From JAPUDQ01 sp964535835 (GTDB lineage: Bacteria; Patescibacteriota; Saccharimonadia; Saccharimonadales; Saccharimonadaceae): a stretch of DNA of 22,339 bases. The notes under the pieces were generated by a model. It did no database searches. It was not told the origin of the DNA and saw nothing but the letters and a program-made list of their open reading frames with translations. The stretch spans positions 1 through 22,339 of the forward strand of contig CAZHUZ010000013.1 in assembly GCA_964535835.1 (NCBI GenBank). The letters are read 5' to 3'. Shown piece by piece: positions 7,416-15,358 of the stretch (its first letter is position 1; every line of letters starts with the position of its first letter). The position numbers were made by a program, and so were the translations under genes.

Positions 7416-7944
7416 TAAAGCCAGTGGGTGATTCGGCGCTTTCTTTGGCAGGTTCTTGATTAATTGGAGTATCGACGACAATCTTGTCTCTCGTTATAGA
7501 AACGATTTGCGATCGATTAATGATATGAGAGGTTGATGAGAAGCGTTTTAGAAATGGTTGGCGAATGTATATTTGCTGAATAGCAAAGTTCTGTGGATCA
7601 AAACTAAAATCCGAAACAACACCCAGTTTGGTATTTAGTTGATCAAAGACAGTACAAGATAATAGTGAAAATCCATATCCGATTATTTCATTGAGACGGA
7701 CTAATCCATCCAGCTCCATTATCTTTGTACTGCCATCAATAATAAATCCAAGCTCCCCTGCCTCGCGGATATCATCAGTGTGCAATACGGCGGGGTGATG
7801 ATCTACTTGTGGCCCGCTTACGTAAAGGGCTGGTATCGAGAGGGATCGCGGATCAATAATACATTCGGTAGTTCGCGCTAGCTCAGTGCCGGTCTGTAGA
7901 CTCATCACGGGAACGTTTTTTAGCTGCTCGGATAATAGAAGCAT
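7363..7944 (-). CDS. PRC-barrel domain protein
   Basis: 193 residues. Two PRC-barrel-like halves are visible at about 9-85 (MSLQTGTELARTTECIIDPRSLSIPALYVSG) and 93-157 (LLSCTVFDQLNTKLGVVSDFSFDPQNFAIQQIYI, SHIINRSQIVSITRDKIVV). PRC barrels are small beta domains found in the ribosome maturation factor RimM, photosynthetic reaction centres and uncharacterised proteins. The acidic, proline-rich tail carries PTGFINPF (173-180), resembling the C-terminus of the adjacent PilP-like protein. It is the last gene in the direction of the pilus cluster but has its own start signal. It has no signal peptide, so a cytoplasmic role is expected; function unknown. Confidence 0.8.
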   Translation of the reverse strand: MLLLSEQLKNVPVMSLQTGTELARTTECIIDPRSLSIPALYVSGPQVDHHPAVLHTDDIREAGELGFIIDGSTKIMELDGLVRLNEIIGYGFSLLSCTVFDQLNTKLGVVSDFSFDPQNFAIQQIYIRQPFLKRFSSTSHIINRSQIVSITRDKIVVDTPINQEPAKESAESPTGFINPFRSQSPQPDQTDTD

Positions 7945-7950
7945 AATATT

Positions 7951-7959
7951 AGTGTAGCA
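7951..7959 (-). promoter_or_regulatory. extended -10 box of the PRC-barrel gene
   Basis: On the minus strand TGC-TACACT ends 6 nt before the ATG at 7944, with no ribosome binding site. It is a leaderless-type start lying in the 42-bp gap after the PilP-like gene. Confidence 0.5.
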
Positions 7960-7986
7960 AATTATGGTTATGATTTCCTGCGGATG

Positions 7987-8289
7987 CTATTGGCTGTCTT
8001 CGATAAAAGGATTGATACGACCACTAGGTAATGTAAGTGGATCGTCATTGCTTGTGCGTAGTTGGCGAACTTTGTCCATTGTTTTTTTGTCAAAGGAGGT
8101 TTTAGTATTTTTGAGAAGCTGTTGGTTGTAATACTCTTGATCGCTTGGTAGCTCAAAGACTTGTTGAATAGAATACACACAATAAATGAGCGTTGCCATC
8201 GCAAGTATAAATGAAATGATCTTGTAATTCTCGGCGATATGGTGGAGAAGCTGCGTCAATGGTTTAAGGGAAGATGAATCAATTTTCAT
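7987..8289 (-). CDS. small membrane protein, PilP-like pilus alignment component
   Basis: 100 residues with one membrane helix at about 24-41 and an extracytoplasmic tail that ends LPSGRINPFIEDSQ. PilP-type lipoproteins carry a similar R-x-PF motif near the processed N-terminal region. Here there is no lipobox and no beta domain, so homology is not established. Its start overlaps the pilO stop by 4 nt (ATGA), making it the fourth gene of a pilM-N-O-P-like unit, and position is the main argument for a pilus role. Confidence 0.7.
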   Translation of the reverse strand: MKIDSSSLKPLTQLLHHIAENYKIISFILAMATLIYCVYSIQQVFELPSDQEYYNQQLLKNTKTSFDKKTMDKVRQLRTSNDDPLTLPSGRINPFIEDSQ

Positions 8290-8900
8290 AGTATGAATAC
8301 CTCTAATTCTATGACAGGTCCTTGGACATTACTTGGATTTTTATCGATAGGCTGGAGAGTAATTCCGGTGAGCTGCATCTTTGTCAGATTTTGTTCGATC
8401 GACATGAGGAACTTGAGAAAGTTATTGTACGAGATATCGTTGCGCAATCGTACAACTACTTTTGTTTTTGGTGGCACATTAGCATTTGTTGTAGGTGCTG
8501 GCGCGGCACCTTGCGTAGGAGTAGCAATAACTTTTGATCCAGGAGTAGAGCCAAAATCATATCCGATAATCTCTACACCGGATTTTTGGGCATAAGCCGA
8601 AAGATCTTTGATAACTTGATCTTGGAATTTGTATTGTTTGGCGATGGAAACGATATCATTTGTTTTTGCCACGACATCGGCGTTTTCCTTCAAATTAGAT
8701 TGCAAGCTCTTTAGGCCGACGAGCTCTTGTTGTGCCAACTCGGCGTCAGAATGGACGTGGTCAACCTCAGTTGCCTTTGCAGATAAAACTTCGTTTGCCT
8801 TAATTGAGATGAAGACAATACCTCCTACCAAAATGAGACATAGTGCTATGAGAAGATATTGTACGGTAATAGCACTGAATGCCGGTGTCTTTAGTTTCAT
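8286..8900 (-). CDS. pilO: type IV pilus inner-membrane protein PilO
   Basis: 204 residues. A short cytoplasmic N-terminus precedes one membrane helix (about 13-33). A coiled-coil stretch (about 36-90) follows, then an Ala/Pro/Thr-rich linker near 133-145. A C-terminal ferredoxin-like domain ends the protein (VVVRLRNDISYNNFLKFLMSI ... GPVIELEVFIL). This is the PilO architecture; PilO pairs with PilN outside the membrane to link the cytoplasmic PilM ring to the pilus. The start overlaps the pilN stop by 4 nt. Confidence 0.85.
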   Translation of the reverse strand: MKLKTPAFSAITVQYLLIALCLILVGGIVFISIKANEVLSAKATEVDHVHSDAELAQQELVGLKSLQSNLKENADVVAKTNDIVSIAKQYKFQDQVIKDLSAYAQKSGVEIIGYDFGSTPGSKVIATPTQGAAPAPTTNANVPPKTKVVVRLRNDISYNNFLKFLMSIEQNLTKMQLTGITLQPIDKNPSNVQGPVIELEVFIL

Positions 8901-9472
8901 TGGTTTTTCCTCGCTTGTTCAGCTAAGTAGGCTTTTTGATCAAGCGTTGTGATGATGACGGCAGTATATGGATAATCATTACTCATTGATTTATCGATAG
9001 TCTTGATCTTTGTATCCTTGAATATTATGCCTTGCTGAAATTTCGTTTTAGTAGCTACTGCGTCGTTTGGCGTTTTGACATTAATTGTGATAGAAATCGG
9101 TTGAGCGAGTTCTTTGGTGCGTAAACTGAGGTTGGTCAAGACGACGTTGGATGGTAAATTTTCGCTGAGAGTCATGATGAGATCACTGTAGACGATCTCA
9201 TTGTCGAGGATTGATTTTGCGATTCGTAAATTTTTGCTAAAATCTTGTGCCTGCTTAGTAGTGTCAGCATATGCATTTCGTTGAGGTTCATAGATCGACA
9301 ACTGTTGTTGATAGTGTTTTTTTTCTTCATCCAGCATGAAATAGCCTACTCCGTAACACGCGACTATCCCTCCAATTAAAAACATCAGAGTGATGACATA
9401 TTTGCGTAGAATAACATTGCGCTTAGCGGCGGCGAGTTGAGCACGATGTTCTTGGCTGAGAAGATTAATCAT
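8897..9472 (-). CDS. pilN: type IV pilus inner-membrane protein PilN
   Basis: 191 residues. The N-terminal INLLSQEHR resembles the conserved PilN peptide (INLLP-like) that inserts into a groove of PilM. A membrane helix (about 25-47), a coiled region and a C-terminal beta-alpha domain follow (VVLTNLSLRTKELAQPISITINVK ... YPYTAVIITTLD). It overlaps both neighbours by 4 nt, indicating coupled translation with pilM and pilO. Confidence 0.87.
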   Translation of the reverse strand: MINLLSQEHRAQLAAAKRNVILRKYVITLMFLIGGIVACYGVGYFMLDEEKKHYQQQLSIYEPQRNAYADTTKQAQDFSKNLRIAKSILDNEIVYSDLIMTLSENLPSNVVLTNLSLRTKELAQPISITINVKTPNDAVATKTKFQQGIIFKDTKIKTIDKSMSNDYPYTAVIITTLDQKAYLAEQARKNQ

Positions 9473-10524
9473 AATTCCACCTCTTTTGGCTTTGTCGCCG
9501 CTAGGCCGATGACGGTTATGTAGCGTGGACGGAATTGTTTGGCGGGTTGGGGTAATGAACCAAAATCAAGTGCAAGCCAGGGGCTGGCAACACGTGCGGG
9601 CATGACGAGTTTGTCGGTGAAGTACTCACCTAGGCCAGGGATATCTGAGCCACTGCCCACAATGATAATTTGTTCGATTCTGGTTGATTGGTCTATTCGT
9701 TCATTGTAGTAACGAATAATTTTGTGAATCTCACCGACGATTTGCGACAGGGGCTCATCGACTGCGGCAAGGATTTTTTTCTGTTTGGCACCATATGATA
9801 GTCCGTGAAGGACTTTGATCTGATGGGCATTTTCGAGAGTAACGCCCATTTTCTCTGATATTGCGTAGGTCAAAGTGTTACTGCCCACTTGCACGCTGGC
9901 GTTGGCACGAATTCGTTCATTCAGAATTGCGAGATCAGTATCTGCTGCACCGATGTCGACAATCACTGTCGGCAAGTGACCTTGCTCGGTGAGTGTGATG
10001 AGACGAGCAACAGAATTTATGCTCGGTTGGATCACAAGTGGTGTGATACCGACTTGGTTGCAGGCTATCACGACATTTTCAATGATTACTTTTGGAGCGG
10101 CGGACATGAGAACCTCAATTGTCTCATCGGTCTCGGACAACACTTCGTAGGAGAGGTTGAGTTCTGATAGCGCGACAGGGATATACTGGCTCGCTTCGAG
10201 AGCGATAGCGTCATCAAGCTTTTTGATAGCGGCTTTTGGGAGTGATACGCTTCGGCTGTAGGTCAGGTTGGTTGGGATACTGATCACTGCTTGGTCGCTA
10301 GGTAATTTGCCGACTATGTTTTTTTCCTTTAAGTCTTTTAGGAGGGAAACGAGGTAATCTGGTGAGCCGGTGAGACTACTACGCAGTTTTGCCGGGTCAG
10401 CGTTAATTGAACCATAGCTGGTGACCGACCATTTCTCATTTGATAGAGACATGCATTTAATATAGGTATGACTGATATCGATACCGAGCAAAAGTCTATG
10501 CTGGAGAAAAAGTGTTTGTTGCAT
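9469..10524 (-). CDS. pilM: type IV pilus actin-like protein PilM
   Basis: 351 residues from ATG 10524 (MQQTLFLQHRLLLGIDISHT). An ATG at 10530 is possible. An ATG at 10569 lies upstream of the promoter and touches the preceding terminator, so it is rejected. AGG sits 6 nt before ATG 10524. PilM is a cytoplasmic FtsA-like ATP-binding protein that docks the PilN N-terminus. Visible actin-fold motifs are phosphate 1 LLGIDISHTYIK, phosphate 2 TVIVDIGAADTDLAIL and the adenosine loop IIIVGSGSDIPGLGEYF. It begins its own transcription unit after the pilin terminator. Confidence 0.9.
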   Translation of the reverse strand: MQQTLFLQHRLLLGIDISHTYIKCMSLSNEKWSVTSYGSINADPAKLRSSLTGSPDYLVSLLKDLKEKNIVGKLPSDQAVISIPTNLTYSRSVSLPKAAIKKLDDAIALEASQYIPVALSELNLSYEVLSETDETIEVLMSAAPKVIIENVVIACNQVGITPLVIQPSINSVARLITLTEQGHLPTVIVDIGAADTDLAILNERIRANASVQVGSNTLTYAISEKMGVTLENAHQIKVLHGLSYGAKQKKILAAVDEPLSQIVGEIHKIIRYYNERIDQSTRIEQIIIVGSGSDIPGLGEYFTDKLVMPARVASPWLALDFGSLPQPAKQFRPRYITVIGLAATKPKEVEL

Positions 10525-10552
10525 GCCCATCCTATTTGTAGTACTTACGCTT

Positions 10553-10561
10553 ATTATAGCA
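10553..10561 (-). promoter_or_regulatory. extended -10 promoter of pilM
   Basis: On the minus strand TGC-TATAAT, a perfect extended -10. The predicted start is near 10546, giving a leader of about 20 nt to ATG 10524. It lies directly after the terminator of the major pilin gene. Confidence 0.65.
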
Positions 10562-10570
10562 TTTATCATG

Positions 10571-10601
10571 TAAAAAACCCCTTCGTGGCAGGGGTTTTTT
10601 A
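10571..10601 (-). terminator. intrinsic terminator of the major pilin gene
   Basis: A 12-bp stem with a 7-nt loop: on the plus strand TAAAAAACCCCT, tcgtggc, AGGGGTTTTTTA. The A/T ends make it potentially bidirectional. It begins about 20 bp after the pilA stop and separates pilA from pilM. Confidence 0.9.
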
Positions 10602-10620
10602 CGGTTACTCTTAAGAAAAG

Positions 10621-11079
10621 TTATGGTCGGTTAAGACTCTCTTTTTTACGGACTTCACCCTTGTCTTCGTTCCAGAAGTAGAGAGTGTAAGCACCACAGC
10701 TTGTGCCGCTACCAGATTCACACATGTACAAGTATTGCTCAGCTGTACCAACACCAAAGTCACCAGAGGCTGTAGGAGCAGCGGAAACTGCTTTCAAGCC
10801 AGTCTGTGTACTTTGTGGTGGCTGGAGCGCACCGGCGTCAATACCTTTAAAGTTTGGTACAGTGATGCCAGTTGCGAGAGGATACGTACCGTTGTCGTTG
10901 TAATAGACCTCAAGTTGCGTTGCAATAGCGTTAACGTCAGTTTGGCGCTGTGTGTCACGTGCACGTTTCTGAACACCGGAGAAGGTGTTGAGTACGAGTG
11001 CGGCCAAGATACCAATGACCACGATCACGATCAATAGCTCGACGATCGTAAAACCTTTTTGTGATGATTTTTTGAGCAT
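10621..11079 (-). CDS. pilA: major type IV pilin
   Basis: 152 residues from ATG 11079 (MLKKSSQKG|FTIVELLIVI). The frame is open 30 codons further upstream, but that would cross the promoter, and a G-rich ribosome binding site (about 11085-11094) precedes ATG 11079. The prepilin peptidase site has Gly-1, Phe+1 and Glu+5, followed by the long hydrophobic helix and TQRQTDVNAIATQLEVYYNDNGTYP, typical of Gram-positive-style pilins. A C-terminal cysteine pair (CESGSGTSC) lies within YLYM...AYTLYFW. It has its own consensus promoter and terminator, so it is probably a highly expressed single-gene unit and the main fibre subunit. Confidence 0.9.
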   Translation of the reverse strand: MLKKSSQKGFTIVELLIVIVVIGILAALVLNTFSGVQKRARDTQRQTDVNAIATQLEVYYNDNGTYPLATGITVPNFKGIDAGALQPPQSTQTGLKAVSAAPTASGDFGVGTAEQYLYMCESGSGTSCGAYTLYFWNEDKGEVRKKESLNRP

Positions 11080-11141
11080 AAATGCCCCCCCTTTTAGATT
11101 GATTGTGATCGGTGTAATAGAAATACCAGATCTTAAGCATA

Positions 11142-11169
11142 AGTATATTCGTTTTGAAATCTGAGTCAA
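11142..11169 (-). promoter_or_regulatory. strong promoter of the major pilin gene
   Basis: On the minus strand TTGACT (11169-11164), 16 nt, TATACT (11147-11142). It predicts a leader of about 55 nt. It is the promoter closest to the sigma-70 consensus in the pilus cluster. Confidence 0.75.
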
Positions 11170-11176
11170 GTCTTGA

Positions 11177-12580
11177 TTAAAGTGGTGTGTAATCTCGACT
11201 ATAGGACTCGATCACCCAGGCCATAATCGTCGGCATACCAACAATTTTTGTACCAAAGGTTACCGCAGCAGAGTTGTTGAGTCTGATAGTTTGGCCGGTG
11301 ACAGCGCCGATACCTCCGCTGTTGCCTATATTGACGAGTGAATATTTGGCGTAAAATTCTGTATTTGGCCCGCCGGATGTTTGAGATAGTGAAATTGATT
11401 GGATAGAGCTGCTAGTAAACAGATCGCTACCTGCAGGAACAGTATCAGGATCATTAAGATTATTTTTGTAGCTGATTACCCGAAATCCAGTCTTTGGATT
11501 GCTATTGTTTGAGGCAAATTGGGCGGAGTTGCGGGCATCGACGGTATCATCAACCATCAGGACAGGGGCTGTGGTCAAACCGGTGTTTACTTTTAAGGTG
11601 CCGGATTGGGCCATTGTCAGGCTACCAGTTATCCATATATCACCGAGTACTGTAACGACACATGATTTATTAATTGTTACGTTACCTGTAATTTTTGTGT
11701 TGGCGGGCCAAGTTTTGGTGCCGTTATTTGTTGTACAGCTGGCACTGGCGCCGCTCAACTGATGGGCGGCGTCATTTATAACAGCATTTTTTTGAGCTGT
11801 CCGGTCATGAACGGGCAATGCTTTAGGGGCGACTGTCGCACCGACTTGCAACCCCCCATTTGACATGCGTGCGCCATTTGTCTGATTTTGGGCGCTGACG
11901 TCTCCATATATCCATGCAGGGTTACTAATACTGATTGGTTCTCCATTGCCAGCGCCACACTGGATTGGATAGCCAGGTCCCCCACCCAAAGGACAGCTGA
12001 GATGGGCTGAGAATACTTCGACTGGTGCATTGCTGAGGCCAATTTGTGATGATCCTGTCATGGTAATCTTGCCATTAACAAATACGCTCCCGCCGACAAT
12101 TTTGGCGCTGTTTTCCATTATTAGACCGCCGACACCAGTAACAACCGCAAAATCACCTGCCTCAATCGGTTTGAGTGTGACGAGATACGTGCGGGTAGAA
12201 ACAGGGGTTGATTTAGTTTTTGGGCTGTACGTTTTGCCAGTGACTTTGATGATCTTTATCTGCTGACCACTTATAGTGCTATCAGTAACGGTCGATATAA
12301 AAGTTGTTTTGAAGTTGGACTGGTCTGATACGGTGATCTCACTTCCCGTTCCGGACCAGGAATAATTATTGAAAAGAGCATCATTGACCTTGTGAGCCGT
12401 CCAGTCAGCCCCAGCATCGGCTGCGAATTGTGCGTTGACGCGGAATGTCTCGATATTGGCTGCGCGGAGATTACTCGAAGCAAGCTGAGCCGTAACGGTG
12501 CCTGCCATAATGACAAAAAACGTCAATATCATGACGGCGATCAAGACAAAACCGTTTTGTTCATTTGATGATCTATTCAT
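11177..12580 (-). CDS. PilX-like minor pilin / pilus tip protein
   Basis: 467 residues. The N-terminus MNRSSNEQNG|FVLIAVMILTFFVIM has a prepilin-like cleavage site but no Glu at +5, as in PilX/GspK-type tip subunits. LRAANIETFRVNAQFAADAGADWTAHKV follows, typical of PilX-like proteins. The large exported part is rich in Ser, Thr, Asn and Gly. It contains bactofilin-like beta-solenoid segments (SAKIVGGSVFVNGKITMTGSSQIG, TKITGNVTINKSCVVTVLGDIWITGSLTM) that would suit a rigid, surface-exposed tip. It overlaps the upstream minor pilin gene by 8 nt. Its stop lies just upstream of the pilA promoter. Confidence 0.8.
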   Translation of the reverse strand: MNRSSNEQNGFVLIAVMILTFFVIMAGTVTAQLASSNLRAANIETFRVNAQFAADAGADWTAHKVNDALFNNYSWSGTGSEITVSDQSNFKTTFISTVTDSTISGQQIKIIKVTGKTYSPKTKSTPVSTRTYLVTLKPIEAGDFAVVTGVGGLIMENSAKIVGGSVFVNGKITMTGSSQIGLSNAPVEVFSAHLSCPLGGGPGYPIQCGAGNGEPISISNPAWIYGDVSAQNQTNGARMSNGGLQVGATVAPKALPVHDRTAQKNAVINDAAHQLSGASASCTTNNGTKTWPANTKITGNVTINKSCVVTVLGDIWITGSLTMAQSGTLKVNTGLTTAPVLMVDDTVDARNSAQFASNNSNPKTGFRVISYKNNLNDPDTVPAGSDLFTSSSIQSISLSQTSGGPNTEFYAKYSLVNIGNSGGIGAVTGQTIRLNNSAAVTFGTKIVGMPTIMAWVIESYSRDYTPL

Positions 12581-13253
12581 TTCGCATTGTTACCCGTATA
12601 TTGTTATTGTACGTGACAGTTTGACCAAATGTTTCGTGCTCCATGACGATATCGAGCTGTACGGAACGTGTCTTTGGTATGTCGGCGGCGATGGATTGAT
12701 TTATAACGATATTGTCTTGATCATAAAAAACAAAATTCATCGATTTGAAGTGATCACTGAGTACTGCATCCTCTGGACAGGTAGCCGAAGCAGTGGTGTG
12801 TGGACAACTGGTGACAAAGCGATTTCCTGGGGCGGCACTGTCGGCGAGATAACGCTTGTATAGTTTGCCGTTTGTCGCAAAATAAACGATTTCATTCATA
12901 TATGGCGCTCCTGCCAAAGGGTTAAAAATTATATTATTATTGATGTCGATAGCAGGTGTTGCAATAATAAGCACGAGATTTGCATTGCTTGTCGACCAAT
13001 TGCCGCTCCCCCCCACAACATTGCTATCTGGCATACTGCTGGCTCGCACGCCGGAGCTAATGCGTAATTCCTCGACGATTGATCGTAGAATACCTTGTGA
13101 TTCCACAGCTAATCGCGCTTGGTAGTTATTGCGGAGTGTTGTATTAAAGAATATAAAGTATAAACTCGCGAGAGTGCCTGCAAGCAAACCAATAATAAGC
13201 AATGATATCAACAGCTCTGCTAAGGTATAGCCCGATTGTTTATTGTCCGACAC
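12573..13253 (-). CDS. PilW/PulJ-like minor pseudopilin
   Basis: 226 residues. MSDNKQSG|YTLAELLISLLIIGLLAG has the cleavage site with Tyr+1 and Glu+5. The following QARLAVESQGILRSIVEELRISSGVR resembles PilW/PulJ-type minor pilins. Later segments include APYMNEIVYFATNGKLYKRYLADSAAPGNRF and a C-terminal beta sheet (RSVQLDIVMEHETFGQTVTYNNNIRVTMRNE). It overlaps the upstream pseudopilin by 14 nt and the PilX-like gene by 8 nt. Confidence 0.83.
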   Translation of the reverse strand: MSDNKQSGYTLAELLISLLIIGLLAGTLASLYFIFFNTTLRNNYQARLAVESQGILRSIVEELRISSGVRASSMPDSNVVGGSGNWSTSNANLVLIIATPAIDINNNIIFNPLAGAPYMNEIVYFATNGKLYKRYLADSAAPGNRFVTSCPHTTASATCPEDAVLSDHFKSMNFVFYDQDNIVINQSIAADIPKTRSVQLDIVMEHETFGQTVTYNNNIRVTMRNE

Positions 13254-13659
13254 CGATTTCTCCTAAATAAGTGACATATGTATGAGTTTCTGTACCGTTA
13301 AAAGCACGGAATGAGACAGTAACGGTAACTTTTTTAATTGATGGATCTGCGGGATTAACGAGCTGGACGTCATAGGTTGCATCATGCGGCGAAGGAATCG
13401 TGACTGGCAATGCAGCCGCCCCCGTAAATGCGACTGGACCAGAAGTAACGGGGATTGCTTTAAATCCAGCACTCCGAAAACCTTCTATCTTGTTTTCAAC
13501 ATATGCATTTACCGTGCTCATCGTGCTCGCACGACCATTCATATTTGTAATGGAGTTTAGGAACATAACGATAGTCGGCAAGAGGATACCGATAAGTACG
13601 ATAGTGATGACCAGCTCAATGATTGTGAAGCCTGATTGTGACACAGAGGAGCGTTTCAT
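13240..13659 (-). CDS. PilV/PulI-like minor pseudopilin
   Basis: 139 residues. MKRSSVSQSG|FTIIELVITIVLIGILLPTI has Phe+1 and Glu+5. The body (VNAYVENKIEGFRSAGFKAIPV ... VQLVNPADPSIKKVTVTVSFRAFNGTETHTYVTYLG) matches small PilV/PulI-type subunits. It starts in a TAATG junction with the preceding gene, so translation is coupled. Confidence 0.83.
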   Translation of the reverse strand: MKRSSVSQSGFTIIELVITIVLIGILLPTIVMFLNSITNMNGRASTMSTVNAYVENKIEGFRSAGFKAIPVTSGPVAFTGAAALPVTIPSPHDATYDVQLVNPADPSIKKVTVTVSFRAFNGTETHTYVTYLGEIGVGQ

Positions 13660-14132
13660 TAGTTGTAGTGCAACCCCCCTTGGATATATGGATTAGGAAA
13701 CTCAGCCGATGGCGTCTCAATAACTGTTTTCAGTATATAGCCGACACAATTATTGGCGCAGCCACTAGGGTAGGCTGTGTACGTATACTGATCACCACTA
13801 AGTGTGGGATCCGGCGTATTTCTGGCGGCAAATTGATTTGCTACAGGTGCATTGTTTTTGATGGTATTTCCATTTGGCGCAACTAATACGGTAGGATCAA
13901 GTGGGGGGAAAACTGTGGTTGTCACGGCCGATGGGTAGCTTCCATGGTCTTGATAATATTCTTCCAGGCGACTATGGAGAGTGTCGATATCACTTTGACG
14001 CTCCTTGTCACGAGATTGACGGCGAGCATCAGGGATAAAGACGAAAAGTATGCCCATGATGAGGGATATGACGACTAACACGACGAGGATTTCTACCGTT
14101 GTGAAGCCATTTTCACCAGATGATTTCCTCAC
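13659..14132 (-). CDS. type IV pseudopilin (GspG/PilE-like)
   Basis: 157 residues. MRKSSGENG|FTTVEILVVLVVISLIMG has Phe+1 and Glu+5. RDKERQSDIDTLHSRLEEYYQDHGSYPSAV is the usual post-helix segment. The C-terminal YTYTAYPSGCANNCVGYIL holds a cysteine pair resembling the one in the orphan pseudopilin at 5124-5522. It lies 11 nt after pilC and shares a TAATG junction with the next gene. Confidence 0.87.
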   Translation of the reverse strand: MRKSSGENGFTTVEILVVLVVISLIMGILFVFIPDARRQSRDKERQSDIDTLHSRLEEYYQDHGSYPSAVTTTVFPPLDPTVLVAPNGNTIKNNAPVANQFAARNTPDPTLSGDQYTYTAYPSGCANNCVGYILKTVIETPSAEFPNPYIQGGLHYN

Positions 14133-14143
14133 GACAGTCCTCC

Positions 14144-15358
14144 TTATTTAATATTTTGCGACAGACTAGCAATTGGCCCCATCACACTCACTGCGACCAA
14201 ACCAACCATGCCACCCATAAAAACGATCATGACCGGCTCGATGATAGAACTGAGACTCGCTATGGTATTGTCGACTTCTTCTTCGTAAAAATCAGCAACT
14301 TTTATGAGAATATCAGCTGTCTTACCAGTTTCTTCACCAACCGCCAACATTTGCGGAACAATGCCCGGGAACATACCGCCCTTTGCCAGTGCCTCAGAGA
14401 GCTGTTGGCCAGATGTGACAGCGTTTGCGCCACGCTCTAATTCATCTTTGAATGCCTCATTGCCGACAGCGTTACCGGTCACACGAAGTGTTTCCAAAAC
14501 ACTGACGCCTGCGCCGATGAGCGCAGAAAATGTTCGGGCAAAACGAGCAGTAGCTACCTTTTTGATGAGGTCGCCAATCTTGGGTACTTTGATGACAGTG
14601 TAGTGAAAGAGTCGTTTCCCTTTTGGGGTTGCCAAAAATGTTTTACCGCCAAAAATCAGTCCGGCAGTAATGCCGATGACAAGATACCAATAGCTCAACA
14701 TCCATTTGCTAAGGCCTAGCATGATCTGTGTAATCATAGGTAGCTGCGCATCGGGACCGCCAAGATCGTAGAGTATTTTGCCGATTTGCGGGATGACAAA
14801 GAACATCAGTCCGAAAAATGCACCAATGGTGATTACTACCAAAATCATTGGGTATGTCATGGCACTTTTGATCTTCTTTTTCATGGAATCATTTTTTTCT
14901 TGCTGGATTGCAAGCCGTTTGAGGATATCATCGAGGATTCCACCTGCTTCACCGGCGCGAACCATGTTGACGAAGACATCGCTGAAAGCTTTGGGATGCT
15001 TTGAAAAAGCATCACCGAGCGAAGTGCCTGCCTGAACATCTTTGGTGATTGATTGGAGTATTTCTTTGAATGTTTTATTTTCGGCTTGTTCAGATAGAGT
15101 AGTGAGGGCTCGCAACAACGGAACACCGGCACTAATCATCGTACTCAATTGTCGTGTAAAGATGACGAGATCAGTTGTTTTGACTTTTGGTTTGAGAAAC
15201 GACATGAGGTCTTTACTCTCACTGCCGGCGGTGATCGATATCGGGCGATGACCTTGTTTGACGATTGCTTCGGTGGCAGCTTCACGAGATAATGCCTCAA
15301 CGTGGCCGCTTATGACGGCACCTTCTTTGCTGGCGGCGGTAAAATTAAATATTGGCAT
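14144..15358 (-). CDS. pilC: type IV pilus platform protein PilC
   Basis: 404 residues, the usual GspF-family length. It is the polytopic inner-membrane platform on which the PilB motor turns. Two GspF domains are seen: about 65-190 (TRQLSTMISAGVPLLRALTTLSEQ) and 270-395 (ARFARTFSALIGAGVSVLETLRVTG), with membrane helices near 170-190, 220-240 and 375-395. The acidic-to-hydrophobic end GMVGLVAVSVMGPIASLSQNIK is typical. Its start overlaps the pilB stop in a TAATG junction. Confidence 0.95.
   Translation of the reverse strand: MPIFNFTAASKEGAVISGHVEALSREAATEAIVKQGHRPISITAGSESKDLMSFLKPKVKTTDLVIFTRQLSTMISAGVPLLRALTTLSEQAENKTFKEILQSITKDVQAGTSLGDAFSKHPKAFSDVFVNMVRAGEAGGILDDILKRLAIQQEKNDSMKKKIKSAMTYPMILVVITIGAFFGLMFFVIPQIGKILYDLGGPDAQLPMITQIMLGLSKWMLSYWYLVIGITAGLIFGGKTFLATPKGKRLFHYTVIKVPKIGDLIKKVATARFARTFSALIGAGVSVLETLRVTGNAVGNEAFKDELERGANAVTSGQQLSEALAKGGMFPGIVPQMLAVGEETGKTADILIKVADFYEEEVDNTIASLSSIIEPVMIVFMGGMVGLVAVSVMGPIASLSQNIK

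Noticed and set aside
10525..10569. Upstream ATG (10569) for PilM
   Set aside because: It lies upstream of the extended -10 box at 10553-10561 and abuts the pilin terminator, so it would not be in the transcript from that promoter.
11080..11169. 30-codon N-terminal extension of the major pilin
   Set aside because: It would cover the promoter. The short basic leader before the cleavage site starts at ATG 11079 with a ribosome binding site before it.
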